A stretch of 64,000 bases of DNA. Source: Pseudomonas fluorescens. GTDB taxonomy: Bacteria > Pseudomonadota > Gammaproteobacteria > Pseudomonadales > Pseudomonadaceae. A program made the position numbers and the translations under genes. Each line of letters starts with the position of its first letter. The stretch's first letter is position 1. Positions 7,498 to 16,941 of the stretch are shown here, one piece after another. The stretch covers positions 434,001 through 498,000 of the forward strand of contig NZ_MOBX01000016.1 of the NCBI RefSeq assembly GCF_003732425.1, written 5' to 3'. The notes under the pieces were generated by a model. It saw only the letters and a list, made by a program, of their open reading frames with translations. It ran no database searches and was not told where the DNA came from.

Positions 7498-9474
7498 TCA
7501 ACGGAAGCGATCAACTTCGGAACGCAAGTCCGCCGCCAACTTCTCAAGCTCCTTGGCGGTCACGGCCAAGTTGGAAACCACTTCACGCTGCTCGCTGTTG
7601 GCCAACGCAATGCTCTGCAAATTGCTGCTCAACAACGTCGCGGTGCTGCTCTGCTCCTGAGTCGCCGTGGTAATCGCCGCAAACTGCTGCCCCGCCGAAC
7701 GGCTCTGCTCATCGATACGCGCCAGCGCCGACGCCACGTTGGCGTTGCGCGACAAGCCTTCCTGCATCAGCACATTGCCCTGTTCCATGGTGCTGATCGC
7801 GTTGCCGGTTTCCTGCTGGATGCTGTGGATCATGCTGGAAATCTCGTCGGTCGCCTGACGGGTGCGCGAAGCCAGGCTGCGCACTTCATCGGCTACCACG
7901 GCAAAACCGCGACCTTGCTCGCCGGCACGGGCGGCTTCAATCGCAGCGTTGAGCGCCAGCAGGTTGGTCTGTTCGGCAATCGAGGTGATCACGCTGACAA
8001 TGCCGCCGATTTCCTGGGAGCGCTGGCCCAAGGTGTTGATCACGGTAGCGGTCGTGTTCAGCGCGCCAGCGATTTGCTCCAGAGAGGACGAAGCTTCTTC
8101 CATCGAGCTGCGACCGATCTGCGTCTGCTGGGCGTTTTCCTGCGCCAGGCGTTGGGTGGCGCCCATGTTGTCGGCGATGTCCAGCGAGGTCGCGCTGAAC
8201 TCTTCAACCGCGCCCGCCATGCTGGTGATCTCGCCGGACTGCTGTTCCATGCCTTCGTACGCGCCGCCGGACAAACCGGACAACGCCTGAGCGCGGCTGT
8301 TGACCTCCTCCGAGGCGCGGCGGATGTGCTCGACCATGGTCGACAGCGCCTGGCTCATCTGGTTGAAGGCGCGGGACAACTGACCGATTTCGTCGTTGCT
8401 CGACACGTTCAGACGCACGCTCAGATCACCGGCGCCCAAGGCTTCGGCCTGACGCACCAGGTCACTCAACGGAGCCAATTTGCTGCGCAGCAGCCAGACC
8501 ACAGAACCGACCGCCAGCAGCATCGCCAGCAGGCTGCCAATTGCCAGTTGCGTACCGACGCTCCAGGTCACCGCGCGGATCTCGGCTTTCGGCATGCTCG
8601 CCACGACCGCCCACGGCCCACCGTCGAACGGCACCGAAACGCTGTAGAAGTCTTCAGCCTTGTCGCTCCAGAACTGGCCTTTGCCCGGGGTTTTGGCCAA
8701 GCCGCCAATCACCGTAACCGCCTGATCCAATGCCTGCACGCCCGCCGGGGCCACCAGCCATTTATTTTGCTCATCCAGCAGCGCCAGCGAGCCGGTCTGG
8801 CCGATGCGGAAGCGCTTGAGGTTGTCGAACTGAGCGTTCTGCGCATCGGTGTAATCAAAGCCGACAAACAGCACGGCAATCACTTTGCCGCTGCCATCAC
8901 GCACTGGCGTGTATTGAGTCATGTAGGAACGATCAAACAACAGGGCGCGACCGACATAACCCTGCCCGGCCATCAGCTTCGCATAGGCCGGGTGAGCGTG
9001 ATCGAGCAAGGTGCCAATGGCGCGGCTGCCGTCCTGCTTGGTCAGGGAGGTGCTGACGCGGACAAAGTCTTCGCCACTGCGCACGAACAGCGTGGCGACG
9101 CCGGCGGTCATCTGCTTGAACTCGTCGACTTCCTTGAAGTTGTTGTTCATCACTTCACTGCCCAAGTGCAGGCCCGGTGTCTGGGTGCCGGCGACGGTCA
9201 CCGGTTCACTCGGGTGAATGCTCAAACCTGCGCTGAAACGCTTTTCGAACAGCCCGCTCAGACGCTGGGTGCTTTCGCGCAGCGTGCCGTGGAAGGTGCT
9301 CAATTGGTCGGCGAGCAGACGCGCTTCACTGGCGAGATGCTCTTCACGGGTAGCAAGGTTGGCGGTATCCAGCGAACGCAAGGCGAATACCGTACTGCCG
9401 CTTATGACTATCGCCAGTATCACGGCGAGCGCGAGGCCCAGCTGCGAGGCGATCCGAGCGCGAGGTTGAGACAT
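7498..9474 (-). CDS. Methyl-accepting chemotaxis protein with periplasmic Cache sensor
   Basis: Chemoreceptor of 658 residues. Order: transmembrane helix 1 at about 10-32; a periplasmic domain at 33-305 whose YVGRALLFDRSYMTQYTPVRD and VLFVGFDYTD motifs indicate a Cache-3/Cache-2-type sensor; transmembrane helix 2 at 308-329; HAMP at about 331-383; then the signalling hairpin with the invariant IAEQTNLLALNAAIEAARAG tip. It lies in the inner membrane and signals through CheW-CheA. The ligand is not predictable from sequence. The start is the ATG after AGGAGCTGATC; the frame is open further upstream without support. No che genes are adjacent. Confidence 0.92.
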   Translation of the reverse strand: MSQPRARIASQLGLALAVILAIVISGSTVFALRSLDTANLATREEHLASEARLLADQLSTFHGTLRESTQRLSGLFEKRFSAGLSIHPSEPVTVAGTQTPGLHLGSEVMNNNFKEVDEFKQMTAGVATLFVRSGEDFVRVSTSLTKQDGSRAIGTLLDHAHPAYAKLMAGQGYVGRALLFDRSYMTQYTPVRDGSGKVIAVLFVGFDYTDAQNAQFDNLKRFRIGQTGSLALLDEQNKWLVAPAGVQALDQAVTVIGGLAKTPGKGQFWSDKAEDFYSVSVPFDGGPWAVVASMPKAEIRAVTWSVGTQLAIGSLLAMLLAVGSVVWLLRSKLAPLSDLVRQAEALGAGDLSVRLNVSSNDEIGQLSRAFNQMSQALSTMVEHIRRASEEVNSRAQALSGLSGGAYEGMEQQSGEITSMAGAVEEFSATSLDIADNMGATQRLAQENAQQTQIGRSSMEEASSSLEQIAGALNTTATVINTLGQRSQEIGGIVSVITSIAEQTNLLALNAAIEAARAGEQGRGFAVVADEVRSLASRTRQATDEISSMIHSIQQETGNAISTMEQGNVLMQEGLSRNANVASALARIDEQSRSAGQQFAAITTATQEQSSTATLLSSNLQSIALANSEQREVVSNLAVTAKELEKLAADLRSEVDRFR

Positions 9475-9655
9475 GATCAGCTCCTGGCCGAACTTGCCGA
9501 TCCTCCTTGATCGCAGCTCGGATAATTTTCTAATGGGGGTGAATCTTGGATACCGGCACGACGGTTCCACATGCACGTATTCGGCGGCAGAGCCGAATAC
9601 TTGAGCGGACAGTAGGGTTATGGCATAAGGCCGGCATTGTGGCGGCTCTAACGTT

Positions 9656-10576
9656 TCAGCTCAAGCGTGTTACATCCGGCAGCGCCATGGCACGGACTTC
9701 GCCTTGCAGAAAGTCGCTGAGGCGGCGCAAACGTTCACCTCCCGAACGCGTCTTTGGCCACACCAGGTAATAATTCAGTCCGCTGGCGACCGCGGTTGGC
9801 CACGGCAGGCTCAGTCTTCCTTGCGCCACGTCTTCGGCGACCATCAACAGATCGCCCATCGATACACCGTAACCACGTGCCGCCGCGATCATCCCCAACT
9901 CCAGCGTATCGAACACCTGTCCGCCCTTGAGCGAGACTTGATCGGCCAACCCCATATGCTCCAGCCAACTGCGCCAGTCGCGGCGGTCGGGTGTCGGGTG
10001 CAGCAATTCGGCACTGGCCAGCCGGGCCACGTCCCAGGGTTGATCGTTCAGCAGATTCGGTGCGCCCACCGGGATAAGCTCTTCGGGGAACAGCAGGCTG
10101 GCTTCCCAATCTGGCGGAAAATGACCGTCGCTGAGCAACACGGCGCAATCGAACGGCTCATTATTGAAATCAACCGAATCAACATCCATCCACGCGCTGG
10201 TCAGTTGCACTTCATTGCCCGGCTGCAAATGGCGGAACCGACTGAGCCGAGCCAACAACCAGCGCATGGTCAGGGTCGACGGCGCTTTCATGCGCAGGAT
10301 GTCGTCTTCGGCGCGCAAGGTGTTGCAGGCGCGTTCCAGCGCCGCGAAGCCGTCACGGATACCCGGCAACAACATCCGCGCCGATTCGGTCAGTTGCAGA
10401 TTGCGTCCGCTGCGGTGAAACAACCGACAGGCGAAATGCTCTTCGAGCGTACGAATATGTCGACTGACCGCGCTTTGGGTAATCGACAGCTCCTCAGCCG
10501 CACGGGTGAACGAGCTATGCCGCGCCGCCGCTTCAAATGCGCGCAGGGCATACAAGGGAGGAAGACGACGAGACAT
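9656..10576 (-). CDS. LysR-family transcriptional regulator (GcvA-like)
   Basis: Regulator of 306 residues. The N-terminal winged helix-turn-helix (LYALRAFEAAARHSSFTRAA, SITQSAVSRHIRTLEEHFAC) and the C-terminal type-2 periplasmic-binding-like effector domain from about residue 90 place it in the LysR family, GcvA-like branch (PPLYALRAFEAAARH start). It is divergent from the MATE pump gene, and a perfect palindrome of LysR type lies between them, so it probably controls the pump and itself. The effector is unknown. Confidence 0.9.
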   Translation of the reverse strand: MSRRLPPLYALRAFEAAARHSSFTRAAEELSITQSAVSRHIRTLEEHFACRLFHRSGRNLQLTESARMLLPGIRDGFAALERACNTLRAEDDILRMKAPSTLTMRWLLARLSRFRHLQPGNEVQLTSAWMDVDSVDFNNEPFDCAVLLSDGHFPPDWEASLLFPEELIPVGAPNLLNDQPWDVARLASAELLHPTPDRRDWRSWLEHMGLADQVSLKGGQVFDTLELGMIAAARGYGVSMGDLLMVAEDVAQGRLSLPWPTAVASGLNYYLVWPKTRSGGERLRRLSDFLQGEVRAMALPDVTRLS

Positions 10577-10601
10577 TCGGAAAGCTCCTACAGCGGGTTA
10601 A

Positions 10602-10614
10602 TGCCAACTTGGCA
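10602..10614. promoter_or_regulatory. LysR-type operator candidate (T-N11-A)
   Basis: A perfect 13-base inverted repeat TGCCAACTTGGCA with T-N11-A geometry lies 26 bases from the regulator start and 115 bases from the MATE gene, in the divergent promoter region. Position and symmetry suggest it is the binding site of the adjacent LysR regulator. Confidence 0.5.
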
Positions 10615-10728
10615 GAATCCTCTCATGATGAGTTTTAATCATGCCACCCATCCTTTTTATCCTTTTGTGCATTGCCTTCCAAGCGCCGAGAATCGACGGT
10701 CTCCTGTTCCCTCTGAAACTGAGTGGTG

Positions 10729-12129
10729 ATGACCATGCAGCATCCCGTGCGTACCGAACTCTGGGCCATCCTGCGGCTGTCGGGGCCGTTGATCGCTTCA
10801 CAGTTGGCGCACATGTTGATGGTGCTGACTGACACCCTGATGATGGCGCGCATCAGCCCCGAAGCTCTGGCCGGTGGCGGTCTGGGCGCGGCGAGCTATT
10901 CCTTCGTGTCGATCTTCTGCATCGGCGTGATTGCGGCGGTCGGCACGCTGGTGGCTATTCGCAAAGGCGCCGGCGACATCATTGGCGCCGCGCGGCTGAC
11001 CCAAGCCGGGCTGTGGCTGGCCTGGTTGATGGCGCTGGGCGCGGGCTTGTTGCTGTGGAACCTCAAACCGGTGTTATTGCTGTTCGGCCAGACCGAAACC
11101 AACGTCGATGCCGCCGGGCAGTTTCTGATTGCCCTGCCCTTCGCCCTGCCCGGCTATTTGAGCTTCATGGCCTTGCGCGGTTTTACCAGCGCGATTGGAC
11201 GGGCGACTCCGGTGATGGTCATCAGCCTTGGCGGCACCGTGGCCAACTTCCTGCTCAATTACGCATTGATTACAGGCATGTTCGGCCTGCCCAAACTCGG
11301 CTTGATGGGCATCGGCCTGGTCACGGCGATTGTTGCCAGCTGCATGGCGCTGGCGCTGGCCTGGCACATACGCCGGCATCCGGCCTACGACGCCTATCCG
11401 TTGCGCGCCGGCCTGTCACGGCCGAACCGGCAATACCTCAAGGAACTGTGGCGCCTCGGCCTGCCGATTGGTGGTACTTATGCGGTGGAGGTCGGTTTGT
11501 TCGCCTTCGCAGCGTTGTGCATGGGCACCATGGGCAGCACCCAGATGGGAGCGCATCAGATCGCCCTGCAAATCGTCTCGGTGGCGTTCATGGTACCGGC
11601 GGGCATGTCGTACGCGATCACCATGCGTGTCGGCCAGCATTACGGCGCCGGGCAACTGAGTGATGCGCGGATGTCCGGGCGGGTTGGCATCGCTTTCGGC
11701 GCGGTGGTGATGTTGGGTTTCGCCATGGTGTTCTGGTTGCTGCCGAACCAGTTGGTCGGGCTGTTCCTCGACCATAACGATCCGGCGTTTGCCGAGGTGA
11801 TTCGTCTGGCGGTGAGCCTGTTGGCCGTGGCGGCGTGGTTTGAATTGTTCGACGGCACGCAGACGATTGCCATGGGCTGCATCCGTGGACTCAAAGATGC
11901 CAAGACTACTTTTCTGGTCGGGCTTGGTTGCTATTGGTTGATCGGCGCACCGGCGGCGTGGTGGATGGCATTTCACCTGAACTGGGGACCGACGGGGGTC
12001 TGGTGGGGGCTGGCGCTGGGCCTGGCGTGCGCGGCGGTGAGTCTGACGCTGGCGTTTGAGTGGAAGATGAAGCGGATGATTCGGCGGGAACCGCAATCTC
12101 AGGGCTTTAACATCCCTCAGACTGAATGA
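10729..12129 (+). CDS. MATE family multidrug/Na+ antiporter (NorM-like)
   Basis: Inner-membrane efflux protein of about 466 residues with twelve predicted helices in two MatE halves. Conserved stretches include LIASQLAHMLMVLTDTLMMA near the start and AHQIALQIVSVAFMVPAGMS in the second half. It exports cationic drugs or dyes in exchange for Na+ or H+. Three in-frame starts exist (GTG 10723, ATG 10729, ATG 10735); the second is chosen because GAGTGGTG precedes it. Divergent LysR regulation is likely. Confidence 0.9.
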   Translation: MTMQHPVRTELWAILRLSGPLIASQLAHMLMVLTDTLMMARISPEALAGGGLGAASYSFVSIFCIGVIAAVGTLVAIRKGAGDIIGAARLTQAGLWLAWLMALGAGLLLWNLKPVLLLFGQTETNVDAAGQFLIALPFALPGYLSFMALRGFTSAIGRATPVMVISLGGTVANFLLNYALITGMFGLPKLGLMGIGLVTAIVASCMALALAWHIRRHPAYDAYPLRAGLSRPNRQYLKELWRLGLPIGGTYAVEVGLFAFAALCMGTMGSTQMGAHQIALQIVSVAFMVPAGMSYAITMRVGQHYGAGQLSDARMSGRVGIAFGAVVMLGFAMVFWLLPNQLVGLFLDHNDPAFAEVIRLAVSLLAVAAWFELFDGTQTIAMGCIRGLKDAKTTFLVGLGCYWLIGAPAAWWMAFHLNWGPTGVWWGLALGLACAAVSLTLAFEWKMKRMIRREPQSQGFNIPQTE

Positions 12130-12138
12130 GTTTCGGTT

Positions 12139-12228
12139 TGTGGGAGCGAGCCTGCTCGCGAATGCGGTCGGTCAGACAAATCATCTTTGCCTGACACACC
12201 GCTTTCGCGAGCAGGCTCGCTCCCACAG
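12139..12228. repeat. REP pair (REPIN), TGTGGGAGCGAGCCTGCTCGCG type
   Basis: Inverted copies of TGTGGGAGCGAGCCTGCTCG lie between the convergent ends of the MATE gene and the GGDEF/EAL gene. Confidence 0.9.
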
Positions 12229-12256
12229 GGGTTCATGCCTAATCCGGAGATTGTGT

Positions 12257-13930
12257 TCAGCTGACGATTTCGAGCGCTGGTTGTTGGCTTGAGCCGAAGG
12301 TCAGATATTCGACCAGCTCCACCAACGGCAACGGCCGGCTGATCAGATAGCCCTGCACCTGATCGCAGCCAAACCCACGCAGCAGTTCCAGTTGCTCCGG
12401 CGTCTCGACCCCTTCCGCCACCACTTCCAGATGCAGGTTGTGCGCAAGATTGATCATCGCGTGCACCAGTTTGCGATTCTCTTCACGCTGTTCCATGCCA
12501 CCGACGAAGCTCTTGTCGATCTTCAGCAAGGTGATCGGCAGGCTGTTGAGGTGCACGAACGACGAGAACCCGGTGCCAAAGTCATCCAGCGAGAAGCGCA
12601 CGCCGAGGCGGCCGAGAGCATCCATGGTCTGTTTGACCAGATCGCTGCGGCGCATCACCGCGGTTTCGGTCAGTTCGAATTCCAGCCACTGCGCCTCTAC
12701 GCCACGTTCGGCGATCAAGCGGCTCAATGTCGGTAACAGCTGACTGTCCTGAAACTGGCGGAACGACAGGTTGATCGCCATGTGCAGCGCCGGCAGCCCG
12801 CGCTCGCGCAGCGCCTGCATGTCTCGCAGCGCTCGGGAAATCACCCAGTAACCCAACGGCACGATCAAACCACTCTGCTCGGCCAGTGGCACGAATTCAC
12901 TCGGCGGCAGCAGGCCGCGCTCGCTGTGACGCCAACGCACCAAGGCTTCGAGGCCGACAATCTGGCCATCCTGCATGTTCAGACGGGGCTGGTAATGCAG
13001 CTCCAGCTCATCGCGGCGCAAGGCCCGGCGCAGTTCGCTTTCCAGATCAGCCATGCTCCGCGCATTGCGGTTGATGCGCTCGTTGAAGATATGAAAGGTG
13101 CAGCCCTGCGTACTTTTCGCCTGCTGCATGGCGATGTGCGCGTGCCACATCAGCGGGTCAGCGCCGCCCTGCGCCCGGGCATGGGCGATGCCGAGACTGG
13201 AGCCGATCAGCAGGCTTTCGCCATCGACCCAGTAAGGTTCGGCGAGCGCTTCGGTGATGCGTTCGGCCATCCACTCGGCGCGTTGTGGCGCACGACGGGT
13301 ATCGATCAGCAAGGCAAATTCATCGCTGCCGAGGCGCGCCAGTTGATCGCCCGCCTCGAGCTGACTTTTCAGCCGCGCCACCACTTGCAGGATCAAGCGG
13401 TCGCCCGCCTGATGGCCAAGCGCATCGTTGGCATGACGGAAGTTATCGAGATCGAGATGCCCGAGGGCCAGGCCGCGACCGTCGTTTTCCGCGAGGCGCG
13501 CGGCGAGCAAGGTCTGGAAACCCTGACGGTTGGCGATGCCGGTCAGCGGATCCTGTTCGGCGAGACGTTGCAGGGTGTTTTCGAGAACGCCGCGTTCGCG
13601 CACATGACGCAGGCAACGCCGGAGCATGTCGGCGTCGAGGGCGTCGAACACCAGCCAGTCGCTGACGCCAACGGGCGCGGTGTCCGGTTCATGTTCCAGC
13701 AGCAAGACCGTCGGCAGGCTGCAACGGCCCGGTGCCGGTTGCAATGCCGGAATGGTCAGCAACACCGCGTGGCGGTTGTCTTCGAACAAACGGCTGACCG
13801 ACTCCCAGCTCGGCGCGCTGATCAGCACCGCCGCGCTCCCCAACGGAGCCAGACACTTGCGCAATAACGCTGTCCACGCTGGCTCTTCGGCCAGTAGCAG
13901 CAAACGCAAGGGTTCGACAGGCGTAGACAA
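12257..13930 (-). CDS. GGDEF/EAL protein, probable c-di-GMP phosphodiesterase (ProE-like)
   Basis: Protein of 557 residues. The first ~115 residues form a degenerate receiver-like domain (LRLLLLAEEPAWTALLRKCL). A GGDEF domain follows at about 125-285 with the signature changed to LGSDEF. The EAL domain at about 300-545 keeps the catalytic EALVRW motif, LTETAVM, DDFGTGFSS and LKIDKSF, so hydrolysis of c-di-GMP to pGpG is expected, perhaps with the GGDEF part serving as a GTP sensor. By synteny (next to the MATE gene and rep) it corresponds to P. aeruginosa PA5295, ProE, an exopolysaccharide-controlling phosphodiesterase; this is recalled, not searched. No transmembrane segment is seen. Confidence 0.9.
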   Translation of the reverse strand: MSTPVEPLRLLLLAEEPAWTALLRKCLAPLGSAAVLISAPSWESVSRLFEDNRHAVLLTIPALQPAPGRCSLPTVLLLEHEPDTAPVGVSDWLVFDALDADMLRRCLRHVRERGVLENTLQRLAEQDPLTGIANRQGFQTLLAARLAENDGRGLALGHLDLDNFRHANDALGHQAGDRLILQVVARLKSQLEAGDQLARLGSDEFALLIDTRRAPQRAEWMAERITEALAEPYWVDGESLLIGSSLGIAHARAQGGADPLMWHAHIAMQQAKSTQGCTFHIFNERINRNARSMADLESELRRALRRDELELHYQPRLNMQDGQIVGLEALVRWRHSERGLLPPSEFVPLAEQSGLIVPLGYWVISRALRDMQALRERGLPALHMAINLSFRQFQDSQLLPTLSRLIAERGVEAQWLEFELTETAVMRRSDLVKQTMDALGRLGVRFSLDDFGTGFSSFVHLNSLPITLLKIDKSFVGGMEQREENRKLVHAMINLAHNLHLEVVAEGVETPEQLELLRGFGCDQVQGYLISRPLPLVELVEYLTFGSSQQPALEIVS

Positions 13931-14184
13931 GCTAGCTCCCTAGACTCTGCAATGATGTGGGCGGGGCATTATGCCGTTGCGATGTTCAATGACAACGATT
14001 ATCAGAACGTTATTTTGTGTCACGAATGACAACATTAGCCGCAAAATCACCGTGCATCCTCCGCGAAAGTAACAAAACCGGCAAATTTGAATCGCGTGGT
14101 ACGTCACAAGTCGGACAGAGCAGCACAAATCGCTGAGCCTGTTAAAATGCCGGCCCATTTCGTCAACGACTCCCGAATTTTCGT

Positions 14185-16194
14185 ATGTCCCGACTCAATC
14201 CCCGGCAGCAAGAAGCCGTGAACTACGTCGGCGGCCCTCTATTGGTGCTCGCCGGTGCTGGCTCCGGCAAAACCAGCGTGATCACCCGCAAGATCGCGCA
14301 CCTGATCCAGAACTGCGGCATCCGTGCCCAGTACATTGTCGCCATGACGTTTACCAACAAGGCTGCGCGCGAGATGAAAGAGCGGGTCGGCACCCTGCTG
14401 CGCGCCGGCGAAGGTCGCGGCCTGACCGTCTGCACGTTCCACAACCTCGGTCTGAACATCATCCGCAAGGAACATGTGCGACTGGGCTACAAACCCGGTT
14501 TCTCGATCTTCGACGAGACCGACGTCAAAGCCTTGATGACCGACATCATGCAGAAGGAATACGCGGGCGACGACGGCGTCGACGAGATCAAGAACATGAT
14601 CGGCGCCTGGAAAAACGACCTGATCCTGCCGGCCCAGGCCCTGGAAAATGCGCGCAACCCCAAGGAGCAGACCGCTGCCATCGTCTACACCCACTACCAG
14701 CGCACGCTCAAAGCGTTCAACGCGGTGGACTTCGACGACCTGATCCTGCTGCCGGTGAAGCTCTTTGAAGAGCACGCCGACATTCTCGAAAAATGGCAGA
14801 ACAAGGTGCGTTACCTGCTGGTCGACGAATATCAGGACACCAACGCCAGTCAGTACCTGCTGGTGAAAATGCTTATCGGCAAGCGCAACCAGTTCACCGT
14901 GGTGGGCGACGACGACCAGTCGATCTACGCCTGGCGCGGCGCGCGGCCGGAAAACCTGATGCTGCTCAAAGACGACTATCCGTCCTTGAAAGTGGTGATG
15001 CTCGAGCAGAACTACCGCTCCACCAGCCGCATCCTGCGCTGCGCCAACGTGCTGATCTCGAACAACCCGCACGAATTCGAAAAGCAGCTGTGGAGTGAGA
15101 TGGGCCACGGTGACGAGATTCGCGTGATTCGTTGCCGTAACGAGGATGCCGAAGCCGAGCGCGTGGCCATGGAAATCCTCAGCCTGCACTTGCGCACCGA
15201 CCGTCCCTACAGCGACTTTGCGATTCTCTATCGCGGTAACTATCAGGCCAAGCTGATCGAACTGAAGCTGCAGCACCACCAGGTGCCGTACCGCCTGAGC
15301 GGCGGCAACAGCTTCTTCGGCCGCCAGGAAGTGAAAGACCTGATGGCCTACTTCCGCCTGATCGTGAACCCGGATGACGACAACGCCTTCCTGCGGGTGA
15401 TCAACGTGCCGCGCCGGGAAATCGGCTCGACGACCCTGGAAAAACTCGGCAACTACGCCACCGAGCGCAAGATCTCGATGTACGCCGCCACCGACGAAAT
15501 CGGTCTCGGCGAGCATCTGGACAGCCGCTTCACCGATCGCCTGTCGCGCTTCAAGCGTTTCATGGACAAGGTCCGCGAGCAGTGCGCCGGCGAGGATCCG
15601 ATCTCGGCCCTGCGCAGCATGGTCATGGACATCGACTACGAGAACTGGCTGCGCACCAACAGCTCCAGCGACAAGGCTGCCGATTACCGGATGGGCAACG
15701 TCTGGTTCCTGATCGAGGCGTTGAAAAACACCCTCGAGAAGGACGAAGAAGGCGAAATGACCGTCGAGGACGCCATCGGCAAACTGGTCCTGCGCGACAT
15801 GCTCGAGCGTCAGCAGGAGGAAGAAGACGGTGCCGAAGGCGTGCAGATGATGACCTTGCACGCCTCCAAAGGGCTGGAATTCCCCTACGTGTTCATCATG
15901 GGCATGGAAGAGGAAATTCTCCCGCACCGCTCCAGCATCGAAGCCGACACCATCGAAGAAGAACGCCGCCTGGCCTACGTGGGCATCACCCGCGCGCGCC
16001 AGACCCTGGCCTTCACCTTCGCCGCCAAGCGCAAACAGTACGGCGAGATCATCGACTGCGCGCCGAGTCGCTTCCTCGATGAGCTGCCGCCGGACGATCT
16101 GGCCTGGGAAGGCAACGACGACACACCGACCGAAGTCAAAGCCGTGCGCGGCAACAACGCATTGGCCGATATACGCGCGATGTTAAAGCGCTAG
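14185..16194 (+). CDS. rep: ATP-dependent DNA helicase Rep
   Basis: UvrD/REP superfamily-1 helicase of 669 residues, the normal length for Rep. Visible motifs are Walker A AGAGSGKTSVITRKI near residue 22, motif II VDEYQDTNASQY, GDDDQSIYAWRGA, motif IV LEQNYRST, and motif V/VI TLHASKGLEFPYVF and VGITRARQTL. Rep unwinds DNA 3'-5' and clears proteins ahead of the replication fork. It is divergent from the c-di-GMP gene; the 254-base interval between them should carry both promoters. Confidence 0.97.
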   Translation: MSRLNPRQQEAVNYVGGPLLVLAGAGSGKTSVITRKIAHLIQNCGIRAQYIVAMTFTNKAAREMKERVGTLLRAGEGRGLTVCTFHNLGLNIIRKEHVRLGYKPGFSIFDETDVKALMTDIMQKEYAGDDGVDEIKNMIGAWKNDLILPAQALENARNPKEQTAAIVYTHYQRTLKAFNAVDFDDLILLPVKLFEEHADILEKWQNKVRYLLVDEYQDTNASQYLLVKMLIGKRNQFTVVGDDDQSIYAWRGARPENLMLLKDDYPSLKVVMLEQNYRSTSRILRCANVLISNNPHEFEKQLWSEMGHGDEIRVIRCRNEDAEAERVAMEILSLHLRTDRPYSDFAILYRGNYQAKLIELKLQHHQVPYRLSGGNSFFGRQEVKDLMAYFRLIVNPDDDNAFLRVINVPRREIGSTTLEKLGNYATERKISMYAATDEIGLGEHLDSRFTDRLSRFKRFMDKVREQCAGEDPISALRSMVMDIDYENWLRTNSSSDKAADYRMGNVWFLIEALKNTLEKDEEGEMTVEDAIGKLVLRDMLERQQEEEDGAEGVQMMTLHASKGLEFPYVFIMGMEEEILPHRSSIEADTIEEERRLAYVGITRARQTLAFTFAAKRKQYGEIIDCAPSRFLDELPPDDLAWEGNDDTPTEVKAVRGNNALADIRAMLKR

Positions 16195-16251
16195 AATTGA
16201 CCCCTTTTTACTAGACCTTCGGCGCACAAAGCGCCAAATGAGGACAGCTTC

Positions 16252-16824
16252 ATGGAAGCATTGCACCAGAAAATCCGCGAACAAGGCATTGTGCTTTCCG
16301 ACCAGGTCCTGAAGGTCGACGCCTTCCTGAACCACCAGATCGACCCGGCCCTGATGAAGCTGATCGGCGACGAATTCGCCACGCTGTTCAAGGACTCGGG
16401 CATTACCAAGATCGTCACCATCGAAGCCTCGGGCATCGCCCCGGCGATCATGACCGGTCTGAACCTCGGCGTGCCGGTGATCTTCGCCCGCAAGCAACAG
16501 TCCCTGACCCTGACCGAAAACCTGCTGTCGGCGACCGTTTATTCGTTCACCAAAAAGACCGAAAGCACCGTGGCCATCTCCCCGCGTCACCTGACCAGCA
16601 GCGACCGCGTGCTGATCATCGACGACTTCCTGGCCAACGGTAAGGCGTCGCAAGCGCTGATCTCGATCATCAAGCAGGCCGGCGCGACCGTTGCCGGACT
16701 GGGCATCGTCATCGAGAAGTCGTTCCAGGGCGGCCGCGCCGAACTGGATTCGCAGGGTTATCGCGTTGAGTCGCTGGCCCGCGTGAAATCGCTGAAGGAT
16801 GGCGTCGTTACCTTCATCGAATAA
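16252..16824 (+). CDS. xpt: Xanthine phosphoribosyltransferase
   Basis: Cytosolic purine-salvage enzyme of 190 residues that converts xanthine and PRPP to XMP. The PRPP-binding motif VLIIDDFLANGKAS is at about 122-135, and the N-terminal MEALHQKIREQGIVLSDQVL is typical of Xpt. It follows rep by 57 bases in the same direction with an AGGACAG site before ATG. No purine riboswitch is visible in the short gap. Confidence 0.95.
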   Translation: MEALHQKIREQGIVLSDQVLKVDAFLNHQIDPALMKLIGDEFATLFKDSGITKIVTIEASGIAPAIMTGLNLGVPVIFARKQQSLTLTENLLSATVYSFTKKTESTVAISPRHLTSSDRVLIIDDFLANGKASQALISIIKQAGATVAGLGIVIEKSFQGGRAELDSQGYRVESLARVKSLKDGVVTFIE

Positions 16825-16844
16825 CCAGCAACATCGCAGCTCCC

Positions 16845-16935
16845 CTGTAGGAGTGAGCCTGCTCGCGATAGCGTAGTGTCAGTCGATATTCGTCGACTAA
16901 TCCGGCACTTTTGCGAGCAAGCCCGCTCCCACAGG
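16845..16935. repeat. REP pair (REPIN), mixed TGTAGGAGTGAG / GTGGGAGCGGGC arms
   Basis: One arm is TGTAGGAGTGAGCCTGCTCG and the inverted arm is a variant CGAGCAAGCCCGCTCCCACA. It sits between the 3' ends of xpt and the PheRS-like gene, at the left edge of an accessory region. Confidence 0.85.
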
Positions 16936-16941
16936 TAAGTC

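Noticed and set aside
6067..9510. 1147-codon open frame on the plus strand
   Set aside because: It is antisense to the epimerase-like gene and the chemoreceptor, both with clear domains. Its composition (His, Gln, Arg, Gly rich) is that of a GC-rich shadow frame.
14239..15927. 562-codon frame antisense to rep
   Set aside because: Shadow of a conserved helicase gene, with no ribosome-binding site or domain.
16845..16935. CRISPR-like or attachment-site repeat
   Set aside because: It is a two-arm REP palindrome of a family present many times in the window, without spacers or integrase.
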